DNA of 16,828 nt from Promethearchaeota archaeon (GTDB lineage: Archaea > Asgardarchaeota > Lokiarchaeia > Sigyniarchaeales > Promethearchaeaceae), in the NCBI GenBank assembly GCA_014729055.1, contig WJKO01000426.1, positions 1-16,828 on the forward strand, written 5' to 3'. The first letter of the stretch is position 1, and the number at the start of each line of letters is the position of its first letter. A program made the position numbers and the translations under genes. Positions 1-7,541 of the stretch are shown one piece after another. Below the pieces are notes generated by a model that did no database searches, was not told where the DNA came from, and saw nothing but the letters and a program-made list of their open reading frames with translations.

Positions 1-540
1 GCACATCATACACCTTCTGAACTCTCTGGTGGGGAACAACAACGAGTCGCTATTGCAAGAGCTTTTGCAAATGATCCGTCTATTGTAATATTAGATGAAC
101 CTACGGGGGATTTAGACAGTAAAACAGGTATAGAAATATTGAATTTGTTGAGAGATCTAAATAGAAAAGGTGCTACCTTTATTGCAGCAACACACGATGG
201 AGCAGTAGCTGATTATTGTTCCCGAGTCATTCATTTAAGGGATGGCAAGATCGTAAAGGGCTTAAAAGCAGAAGGATTAAAAGAAACTGAAGAACAACGC
301 AAGAAACGACTGGAAGAACAAGAGAAAAACAAGCAGAAGGCTGTTAAAAAGGTAATGCAGATTCTTAATTCTTCAAAGGTAAAAGATGCTTCAAAGATAA
401 GTGTCAAGCAGCTTAGAGTTGAGATTGGGAGTGACCTATTAGCACATTTACCGTTACATTTTAATGATTTACTGCTGGAATTGATTGATGAAGGTAAAAT
501 TATCGGTCGTATCGAAAACGATGTATTGTATATAGATTAA
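1..540 (+). CDS. ABC transporter ATPase, LolD/MacB/FtsE-like, 5' end cut by window
   Basis: This is the C-terminal 179 residues of an ABC ATPase open from base 1; the start and Walker A lie outside the window. Visible in order are the ABC signature LSGGEQQR (visible residues 8-15), Walker B IVILDEP with the catalytic Glu at residue 33, the D-loop GDLDS, and the H-loop ATHD with His65. The LSGGEQQRVAIARA and DEPTGDLD wording is typical of LolD/MacB/FtsE ATPases that pair with FtsX-type permeases, which fits the permease gene 77 bases downstream. After the nucleotide-binding domain comes an unusual tail of about 95 residues: a Lys/Glu/Gln-rich helix (about 90-120) and then a compact segment (about 130-179) ending in LIDEGKIIGRI plus a short hydrophobic strand, which looks like a winged helix. 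The role would be cytoplasmic, powering the two permeases. The family is sure; the tail's function is unknown. Confidence 0.93.
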   Translation, partial: AHHTPSELSGGEQQRVAIARAFANDPSIVILDEPTGDLDSKTGIEILNLLRDLNRKGATFIAATHDGAVADYCSRVIHLRDGKIVKGLKAEGLKETEEQRKKRLEEQEKNKQKAVKKVMQILNSSKVKDASKISVKQLRVEIGSDLLAHLPLHFNDLLLELIDEGKIIGRIENDVLYID

Positions 541-577
541 GAATCGCTATTCTTTGTAAAAGTTTGAAGCTAATGGC

Positions 578-587
578 TTTAAAATAT
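578..587 (+). promoter_or_regulatory. Possible TATA-like element before the first permease gene
   Basis: TTTAAAATAT lies 30-40 bases before the permease ATG, inside the 77-base gap after the ATPase gene. It could serve as an archaeal TATA box for an internal promoter, but any AT-rich gap here would offer such a match. A short purine patch CAGGA (608-612) precedes the ATG by five bases and may be a weak ribosome binding site. Confidence 0.2.
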
Positions 588-617
588 AGATAGTGAGAAA
601 TATTCGGCAGGATAATA

Positions 618-3476
618 ATGAACATAATCAGATATGCGTTTAAAGACATAAAGTCGCAGAAGTTCAGAGCAATTCTCGGTATAGTTGGAGTCAGCATCAG
701 CATTTTTCTTCTTACTACTGTGTCATTTCTTACTGATACAGTTTCTGCGACATATGTTGATTTCCTAACAACAGATGCAGGAAATGTTGATATAGATATT
801 TATACACGCCGAGTAAGTCAAGATCAAGAGCAATTACCTACAAACTTTGATTATATGGAAATGATAAACAATATTAGTAATTCTCCGGCAGGTGATGATT
901 TAGATGCATATATACCAAGATTTATTAATACTTCATATTCATCAAATAGAACGGGCTCCAATTCTGTGTATGGCTTCTATTTTATAGCATTAAACGTATC
1001 CTATGAGCGTGATATAGGATTTGGTAACATAAATGCCGATTATGACTTTGAACAAAATGGGATCCCAAGAGGCAGCTGTGCTATATCATCGAGTTTAGCA
1101 TCAGATTTAGGATTGCAAAAGGGAGATATAATGAATATATCTCGCTCTCGATATTATACTAATTGGACTGGTAAACCTGACTATTGGATGAACCTTACAG
1201 TATGCGCTGTTTTTACTCACTCGTTAAAATTTCCGTCACATATGGAGGACGTTGTTCTCGTTGATATAGCAGATCTGGCTCATGATATTGGATTCCCAGG
1301 AGAACCCAATGAATATTATGAAGGAAAATGTAACCATATTTATATTACTCTTAAGAATGCTCAAGAACACTATGATATAAGGGATGTAGAGGGTTCAACA
1401 GAAAAAATATTAGACATTGCTGCCGATATACAACTTACAATAGGTTATGGCTATTGGATTGAGCTTCCAAAGTTGCAATGGTTAGAATATGCAGAATACA
1501 TTGGGATGATGACGAGTATTATATTCGTTTTTATTGGTCTAATTGCTATGCTTATCGCGGGAATACTGATAAATGGAATATTGTCAACATCCGTTGAAGA
1601 AAGGATAAGAGAATTTGGGATCTTTAGGTGTTTAGGAGCTCATAAGATTTTTAATCTTAAATTGGTAATTACTCAAGCAATTATGATATGTTTATTTGGA
1701 ACAACATTGGGTGTTGGTTCGTCTGCGCTGTTTATGAGTAAGATAGTGGTTCCAATTTTAAATGATTTGGCTCCAGAACAATATTTAGCAAACGAGATTG
1801 TATTTGTAGCTCAACCCACCTCATATATCTTATCTTATATTATTGGTATCGGTGTTTCAATGGCCGTTTCGATTTCTCCCGCCCTTAAAGTCATGAGGAT
1901 GCCAATTGTCCAAGCGATAAACCCATATCGCCATGAAGAGAATTTATATAAACTTGTACGAGATCAGAAAATAAATTATAAACTAATATTGTTTGGTGGA
2001 TTATTAGCGGGAAATGGAGGATTTATTTTCTTCATTATTCCACAGCTGGCTCTCTCAATGCAAGTGGGAGCTATTGCCACTTCGTTTCTCGTTATTTTAT
2101 TAGTTTTCTTAATTGGTTTAACAATGGCAGGTATAGGTTTAATGCCGTTATTATTGAGATTTTGGATTCTGGTAATACGACCATTTGGCAGAAAATTAAT
2201 GAATATTATTAAAGTCACAATTTTTAGGTATCAGAGAAGGAATTATTCAACAATTTTAATGTTTTGTCTATCTTTCTCATTCGTAATATTTACGAGTAGT
2301 ATGATTAATATCTTATTGACACAAGTAAGTGCAATGGTAGAATTTGATGCAGGATCACCCTTAGTATTATATCGTACATGGGGTGCTGATTTAGATGCTC
2401 CAACCGTGGAGCTCCAAGAAGACTTAATGCAAGTAGAAGGTATTGAACGTACTAGTGCAGTTATTGCAAATCCTTGGCAATTAAGCGAGATATATTCTGA
2501 AGATGGTAAAGTCTTCGATTCAGAAATTGGTGACTACATTTATCTCAAATCTGAAGATGCGACTATTTACGGAATTGATGAGAACTATATGGATACCATC
2601 TACGATGAATATGTAAGCTTTACAAGTGGCAATCAAGATGATGCATTTGAGGATCTTTTCAACGGAAGCAATAATTGCATTATATCCACTGCTCTCAGTC
2701 AAAACCTCGCCTTAGACCTTGGTGACGAGGTTAGGATGACATTTTATCGTGGCGATGAATCTGAGGTAGAAATTTTTAAAATAGTCGGAATTGCGGAAAA
2801 GATGTCAGGCTTTTATAGATTTAAGCAGACTGGATCCTTTGGTGATGCTGATGGTGTTCTTATTTCCGATGATAAATATATTGAATATATGGCGATTCCG
2901 AATCCTGCTTGGGTTTATAAAATATATATCGATTTGAGAGAGGATTACATGAATGTTGAAGGATCTGAAGAGGTAAGAGATGAGATATATAGTACGTTGA
3001 GTAGCGATTGGACATTTTGGGTTGATAATGTTCTATCTGATGTAGAGGAAATGACGAGTACGTTCATAATGGTCGAATTAGGTTTACAATTAGTCCTCTC
3101 TTTTACTATTGTAATATGTATGTTTGGTCTATTTGCGTCAAGTTATTCTTCAATTATAGAAAGGAAAAGAGAAATAGGGATATTAAGAGCTTTGGGACTG
3201 AAGAGAAAAGGTGTTGGTAAGTTTTTCACCATCGAATCTCTTATAATATTATTGTCGAGCGGTTCAACTGGCGCTATTGTTGGTTATGCAACTGCGGCAT
3301 TATTAACAGAAAACATGACTTTATTCACGGAAAGTCCAAGACTGTTATCTATTCCGTATCAAGCACTAATTATTTTATTCGGCACTGCTATTATTGTCAT
3401 GCTGGTAGGAATGCGAGTCCTCTTAAGAAAAATCAAGAAGCAAAATTTAATTGAAATTTTTAGAGAAACAACGTAA
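618..3476 (+). CDS. Large FtsX/MacB-like ABC permease, ten predicted helices (permease 1)
   Basis: A 952-residue membrane protein built as two MacB_PCD plus FtsX units in tandem. Predicted helices lie near 17-39, 296-322, 346-372, 402-424, 455-475, 485-520, 545-568, 815-842, 868-895 and 914-936. They leave two extracellular domains, about 40-295 and 569-814. Each half has the conserved FtsX cytoplasmic coupling segment: EERIREFGIFRCLG (327-340) and IERKREIGILRALG (847-860). MacB-like ectodomain signatures are LQKGDIM (166-172) and LGDEVRM followed by KIVGI (701-725). The protein is far longer than bacterial MacB (about 650) or LolC/E (about 400), but matches the double-FtsX architecture common in archaea and Firmicutes. 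It is clearly a paralogue of the permease at 12060-14984; both begin with a basic amphipathic stretch and a SISIFLL helix. The likely role is membrane partner of the upstream ATPase. The substrate is unknown and it may transmit force rather than transport. Confidence 0.92.
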   Translation: MNIIRYAFKDIKSQKFRAILGIVGVSISIFLLTTVSFLTDTVSATYVDFLTTDAGNVDIDIYTRRVSQDQEQLPTNFDYMEMINNISNSPAGDDLDAYIPRFINTSYSSNRTGSNSVYGFYFIALNVSYERDIGFGNINADYDFEQNGIPRGSCAISSSLASDLGLQKGDIMNISRSRYYTNWTGKPDYWMNLTVCAVFTHSLKFPSHMEDVVLVDIADLAHDIGFPGEPNEYYEGKCNHIYITLKNAQEHYDIRDVEGSTEKILDIAADIQLTIGYGYWIELPKLQWLEYAEYIGMMTSIIFVFIGLIAMLIAGILINGILSTSVEERIREFGIFRCLGAHKIFNLKLVITQAIMICLFGTTLGVGSSALFMSKIVVPILNDLAPEQYLANEIVFVAQPTSYILSYIIGIGVSMAVSISPALKVMRMPIVQAINPYRHEENLYKLVRDQKINYKLILFGGLLAGNGGFIFFIIPQLALSMQVGAIATSFLVILLVFLIGLTMAGIGLMPLLLRFWILVIRPFGRKLMNIIKVTIFRYQRRNYSTILMFCLSFSFVIFTSSMINILLTQVSAMVEFDAGSPLVLYRTWGADLDAPTVELQEDLMQVEGIERTSAVIANPWQLSEIYSEDGKVFDSEIGDYIYLKSEDATIYGIDENYMDTIYDEYVSFTSGNQDDAFEDLFNGSNNCIISTALSQNLALDLGDEVRMTFYRGDESEVEIFKIVGIAEKMSGFYRFKQTGSFGDADGVLISDDKYIEYMAIPNPAWVYKIYIDLREDYMNVEGSEEVRDEIYSTLSSDWTFWVDNVLSDVEEMTSTFIMVELGLQLVLSFTIVICMFGLFASSYSSIIERKREIGILRALGLKRKGVGKFFTIESLIILLSSGSTGAIVGYATAALLTENMTLFTESPRLLSIPYQALIILFGTAIIVMLVGMRVLLRKIKKQNLIEIFRETT

Positions 3477-3515
3477 TGATATTTAATCTTAATTACAATT
3501 TACAAGGCTGCGAAT

Positions 3516-3917
3516 ATGTTTGAATCAATAAGCGTTATCTGGTGCAATGGAAAAAGAAGAAATTATTTTGCAGTGGGATTTTTATTAATATTGGTAAATA
3601 TTTACGTATTAAATGGGATAGTCTTAATAGATAATAATGAATTCAATTCAAGCAATTCAAATAAGATTAATTATATGAATGATTATCCTTTAAGTCCAGA
3701 ACCGTCCGATGTCGCCGGATCCGAAGTTTACTCAGAACAGATTTCAGTGTTCGCTGCTGGACGTTCTTCCGTCGTAAGGCAGTCCTACGTTACAAATGAT
3801 TCAAATATTTTCAAGAATTTTGATTATAATGATCCTGGGTTTCTTGAATGTTCGTTATTTATTGCAGCATCAAATGGAATTAGTCCATCAATGTATCCAT
3901 TTCCATACGGAGAATAA
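3516..3917 (+). CDS. N-terminal fragment of the interrupted surface protein
   Basis: This is the 133-residue product if translation stops at the TAA. It starts at ATG 3516 with a weak AAGG (3504-3507) eight bases upstream. Residues 16-38 form a hydrophobic helix after a short basic segment, as in a signal anchor. The rest is polar, with NDS and NSS sequons and an ending YPFPYGE that does not look like a natural C-terminus. Alone it would be a small membrane-anchored peptide of no recognisable family. I read it as the 5' part of the gene running to 7541. Confidence 0.7.
   Translation: MFESISVIWCNGKRRNYFAVGFLLILVNIYVLNGIVLIDNNEFNSSNSNKINYMNDYPLSPEPSDVAGSEVYSEQISVFAAGRSSVVRQSYVTNDSNIFKNFDYNDPGFLECSLFIAASNGISPSMYPFPYGE
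3915..3917 (+). other. In-frame nonsense codon TAA (codon 134)
   Basis: Codons around it read TAC GGA GAA TAA AAT ATT, and the frame is otherwise open on both sides from 3516 to 7541. A single substitution (from CAA, GAA, AAA, TCA, TTA, TAT or TAC) would explain it. An indel would not, because the frame is the same before and after. A six-pair AT-rich hairpin (TCATCT 3932-3937 with AGATGA 3944-3949) lies 15 bases downstream; it is too weak to argue for programmed readthrough. Confidence 0.85.
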
Positions 3918-4025
3918 AATATTTCGTCTAATCATCTTTTTATAGATGAGTCGTTCTTCGGATTTTTATTCTATAATTCTTCGACAACTTCAAACACTAC
4001 TTTTGAGCAAAGGGCAGAGCGAGCT

Positions 4026-7000
4026 TTGAGCATTATTAAGGAGACTTTTTGTATTGAATTAATAATGTTAGATAATCAGAATCGTACTGATTGGTATCCA
4101 TTTTTAGCATATTATCCTAATTGGGAAATTATGATTGATTTAGTGTATGAGAATACTCCAAAAGACGGATATTGGGGTGCTTTAGACGTAGAACGCATAA
4201 AATCAGAATCATATTACAATACCAAACATCTAAGTTCTTTAATACTCATGATTCAATCCATGGAATTACTTAAAACGGGTCTAAACTTAACAGAGCAATA
4301 CTTTGATTTTGATTTAAGTGACATTAAGTTTAGTTTCATGGAATCTAATGCTTTAAATAACCTTTTTTCGGGAGTATTTTCTATGGTTGGCATGGGAGGA
4401 ATGGGTGGTTCGAGCGGAATGTCGATATCTGGTTTTGGTTCATTCGATATAAATTCGTTTATTAACGGTGGTTCAAAGGTATTAGCCACTCTCCTACAAT
4501 ATGAGGGGCATTCGGAGGGAATCCAGAAATCTGGCAATCAATATCATTTTGATCTCTATAAAACGTTAAATTATGACGTTGACAGTGAAGGAGGACTACT
4601 TCCAAGTGAAAAAGTCTTTGTAGGGCTCATAGGTGCTCTATTAAGTGGTATAGATATTTCAATATATTCTGCAGATATAATTTCCTGGACTCCAAATGAT
4701 ATTCAATTTTCCAGTTTTATTCTTGAAACAATCGAACTAGCAGCGTTTATTATTGGTGAAGAAATCGACATATCCATGATTGAAAACTATTCCATTGCAC
4801 TTGATTGGGATAAATCAGATGGAAATAATAAGCTAATCAGTACAATTTATGATTATGTAAATCCAGATAATCCCATAAATTTCCTAATGAATTTACTTAG
4901 AATGGGTAGAATTCCGAATTTACCTACGGGTATTCTTGACCCACTCGATAGTCTCACGGTGACTTATAGAGTTGGACCATCAGAACCTACTGCATCAATC
5001 AAGAAGGATTATATTTGGGAATCTGTTGATACAGGTGAATATTCTCTCAATGTAACATTAACCAATAATGGTAATACAACAGTCTGGGGAAAAGATATTT
5101 TAGGCGATTACGTGGATATAACAGAACTTATCGAGATTCCGCTTGCTGCGGAGCTATTGATAGAAACTATCCACCCAGATATGACTGCGGAAGAGTATCT
5201 TGGTTTAGATGAGAATCCAAAGTTCCTTTTAATAGATACATTTGATTCTGGTTTCTATGATACACTTATTCCAAATTTTCTTAATTTTAGCAGTTTGTCC
5301 TTTATGGATGATGTAGAAAACTTGGTCAACCTTGATATGAATGAGTTAATGTTGATGTTTTCTGACTTTAATATTCTCAATCTGATTAATTTTGATACGC
5401 TCAATTTGTATAGTCCACATTTTGTCGACGATATAATAACTTATGGCTTATTTGGAGCCACCGAGGATGATCGCGAGTTCTACGAGAATTTATATGCAAA
5501 CGAAAATAGTATAATGAATCCTGACAATTGGAAAATAAATCCTGGAGCTAGTCACAGTTATGTGTTAGATGACTTATCGTTATTTCCATTGTATGATTAT
5601 GATGAAATAAAAACCTTGAATTTTACATATAACCCTCCACTCGAACCTTTCTTACCAATAGGAAATACTGTGGATGGGACAGATGCAAATGCCGCTAAGA
5701 TATATGATCTTAACTATTGGAATATAACCAGTGAAAACTTAGGAGAAAATGAGTATATTAGCATATACTTTACTTTCAAGAATGATTCAATTATAGATTT
5801 TGAAAATAATACCTTGGATCGACTAGATTATCTAATCGACTATCGTTCTAATCTTACCCTAAATCAATCAAATGTTTTTCTTGAGTTCTATAATCATTCG
5901 GCAGGAGATACTGGAGAGTTTAATGCAATTGATAGCGTAAGTCTAACGAATGAGTCTATCAGATTTTTAGGACTAAAACATTTAGAAGATTATTTTGACA
6001 AAGAGCAAAATTATACTTCTCTATTTAAGATTACTCTAATTACACCAGAGAAGCATCATTTAGCATTAGATAGTGTAAATTTGACAATCTCAGATCGTAC
6101 CCGTACTCTGGTGTCTGGAAATCCTGCTTACCTTTCTTATACAACACAAGATGGTGGGAGTAACTATATACTTGGTTCTAATGATTATATTTCAACGACA
6201 GACAATGGTCCGATTATCCAAGCATTCGGATCTGTGAATAGACCTAATTCATATCCAGGTGAAAGTAATACGTATTATTTAAAAATTAAAAATGTAGGGG
6301 ATCGAAATGCGACTTCAGTCAATGTATCGGCGCCCATCCCTGGCAAAATAACGGATATAGGAAACTTTGCACAGATTGATAATAGTTCACTCTTCTACAG
6401 TATCAGTAATCTTCAACCGAATCAAGAAATAGATTTATGGTGTGATTTTCGTACACCAAATTCTTTGTATTTACCAAATGCAGAAATCACTTACAACCAT
6501 GAAAAAATTGTTAATGAAAATCATTCAGATTGTGTAATATATTCAAATGAAGTTTCTTTATCTGCACCCGTAGATTATGAATGGAATGGTAAAAAGCCAT
6601 ATTTGGATGAAATACAACTATCATTTGAAACTAATTATTCAGATGCTAACTTGTTTGGTGGTATATCACCTAAAGTTGGAGATCATATTGAACTAAATAT
6701 ATCGGTTAGTTGCTTGAATGCAATTCCAATTAATGACATCACTATTGTATTACCTGAGTTTATTCAAGGTTTTGAATGTCTTGATTCTCGAACTATTGAC
6801 ATTAATAATTTGCAGAAAGGATTTCCGCAAGAGATATCAGTAATATTAAATAAAACCAAGGAAGGTGCTTTTTATTATGATACAATCAATCAGATTTGTG
6901 GATCCCAAAAATCTCTTATAAGGTATGAATCAATTGTTCCTTTGTTGTTGGGATATAAGAGATTAAATCTTACAAAAGCTTGGTCCGATCTAGATGGAGT

Positions 7001-7541
7001 ACATGGTTCATTTGTAAAGGTCACCATTAATCTTACAAATATTGGAAACATCATAATGCATAATTTAACCGTCAACGATGTGTTAGGTTTTCCAAAAGAT
7101 GGTTTTATTTTATGGGATGGGGTTTTAGATGAGGTCATTCCAACTCTTGAACCTCAAGAATCATTTTCTTATGAGTATACATTGAAGTTTAGAAAGCAGG
7201 GTACCTATAACATTCCTGCCGCCTATATTAAATATTATTATTTAGAAAAACAGCAAGATAATAGTAACAATCTTGTGGTAAAAGTCCGCAATTACTGGTT
7301 GGTCAATGCCCTATGGATTTTAGCACCTAGCACGCTGTTAATAGCATCTACTTCCTTAATATATTGGTGGAAACATAGATATGATCTTGAAGCCGCACAG
7401 TTTGAACGCAGAGAGGAATTAATGTTTGGGAGTGATTATCGTTCAACTGCTTGGGATAAATTTATAATTGAAGAACATTTAGATGCACTTTTAGATGGAA
7501 GAGAAATAACGAGTATTAGAGAACGAGAGGAGGTCTATTAA
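4026..7541 (+). CDS. C-terminal portion of the interrupted surface protein (CARDB/DUF11-like, one membrane helix)
   Basis: This 1171-residue portion follows the nonsense codon. The first usable start is TTG at 4026, with ATG 4065 as an alternative. Neither has a convincing Shine-Dalgarno, and the TTG falls inside an apparent helix (AERALSIIKETF), so neither is likely to be the native start. Made alone it would lack a signal sequence, and its ectodomain would not be exported in the expected way. It carries all the repeat domains, the transmembrane helix at its own residues 1091-1115 (W-L-V-N through I-Y-W-W), and a charged cytoplasmic tail of 56 residues ending EREEVY. The end of the gene also contains the ribosome binding site of the next gene. 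Confidence 0.7.
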   Translation: MSIIKETFCIELIMLDNQNRTDWYPFLAYYPNWEIMIDLVYENTPKDGYWGALDVERIKSESYYNTKHLSSLILMIQSMELLKTGLNLTEQYFDFDLSDIKFSFMESNALNNLFSGVFSMVGMGGMGGSSGMSISGFGSFDINSFINGGSKVLATLLQYEGHSEGIQKSGNQYHFDLYKTLNYDVDSEGGLLPSEKVFVGLIGALLSGIDISIYSADIISWTPNDIQFSSFILETIELAAFIIGEEIDISMIENYSIALDWDKSDGNNKLISTIYDYVNPDNPINFLMNLLRMGRIPNLPTGILDPLDSLTVTYRVGPSEPTASIKKDYIWESVDTGEYSLNVTLTNNGNTTVWGKDILGDYVDITELIEIPLAAELLIETIHPDMTAEEYLGLDENPKFLLIDTFDSGFYDTLIPNFLNFSSLSFMDDVENLVNLDMNELMLMFSDFNILNLINFDTLNLYSPHFVDDIITYGLFGATEDDREFYENLYANENSIMNPDNWKINPGASHSYVLDDLSLFPLYDYDEIKTLNFTYNPPLEPFLPIGNTVDGTDANAAKIYDLNYWNITSENLGENEYISIYFTFKNDSIIDFENNTLDRLDYLIDYRSNLTLNQSNVFLEFYNHSAGDTGEFNAIDSVSLTNESIRFLGLKHLEDYFDKEQNYTSLFKITLITPEKHHLALDSVNLTISDRTRTLVSGNPAYLSYTTQDGGSNYILGSNDYISTTDNGPIIQAFGSVNRPNSYPGESNTYYLKIKNVGDRNATSVNVSAPIPGKITDIGNFAQIDNSSLFYSISNLQPNQEIDLWCDFRTPNSLYLPNAEITYNHEKIVNENHSDCVIYSNEVSLSAPVDYEWNGKKPYLDEIQLSFETNYSDANLFGGISPKVGDHIELNISVSCLNAIPINDITIVLPEFIQGFECLDSRTIDINNLQKGFPQEISVILNKTKEGAFYYDTINQICGSQKSLIRYESIVPLLLGYKRLNLTKAWSDLDGVHGSFVKVTINLTNIGNIIMHNLTVNDVLGFPKDGFILWDGVLDEVIPTLEPQESFSYEYTLKFRKQGTYNIPAAYIKYYYLEKQQDNSNNLVVKVRNYWLVNALWILAPSTLLIASTSLIYWWKHRYDLEAAQFERREELMFGSDYRSTAWDKFIIEEHLDALLDGREITSIREREEVY
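7528..7534 (+). promoter_or_regulatory. Strong Shine-Dalgarno AGGAGGT within the preceding gene's end
   Basis: AGGAGGT ends seven bases before ATG 7542 and lies in the last codons of the upstream frame, whose TAA (7539-7541) directly abuts the ATG. It fixes the start of the S8-like gene and suggests independent, efficient initiation or termination-reinitiation coupling. It is the clearest ribosome binding site in the window. Confidence 0.8.

Larger units (their letters stand above)
3516..7541 (+). pseudogene. Giant surface protein with CARDB/DUF11-like repeats, interrupted by in-frame TAA
   Basis: Read through one TAA at codon 134, this is a continuous frame of 1341 codons. The N-terminus has a signal or anchor helix (16-38). 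A mostly beta, sequon-rich ectodomain follows, with a Gly/Met-rich patch near codons 285-322. At least four CARDB/DUF11-like segments begin near codons 509, 918, 1052 and 1164; cues are LTNNGNTTVWG, IKNVGDRNATSVNV and LTNIGNIIMHNLTV. One transmembrane helix (about 1261-1285) and a charged 56-residue cytoplasmic tail end the protein. The 36 codons between the TAA and the next possible start (3918-4025) have no stop and read as plausible protein with several NxS/T sequons, so this looks like one gene with a nonsense codon. It sits between the permease and the S8-like gene, 39 bases after the former and abutting the latter. Genuine inactivation, sequence error or readthrough cannot be told apart here. 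The role is probably extracellular scaffold or ligand binding. Confidence 0.75.

Noticed and set aside
3915..3917. Selenocysteine or pyrrolysine insertion at the internal stop
   Set aside because: These use UGA and UAG; this codon is TAA. The only nearby hairpin is six AT-rich pairs and does not resemble a SECIS or a known readthrough signal.
3900..4030. Frameshift as the cause of the split surface-protein gene
   Set aside because: The frame before and after the TAA is the same and open throughout 3918-4025, so a substitution explains it and no indel is needed.
4026..4065. An independent gene starting at TTG 4026 or ATG 4065
   Set aside because: There is no Shine-Dalgarno or signal sequence, and the starts fall inside an apparent helix although the product is a surface protein needing export.
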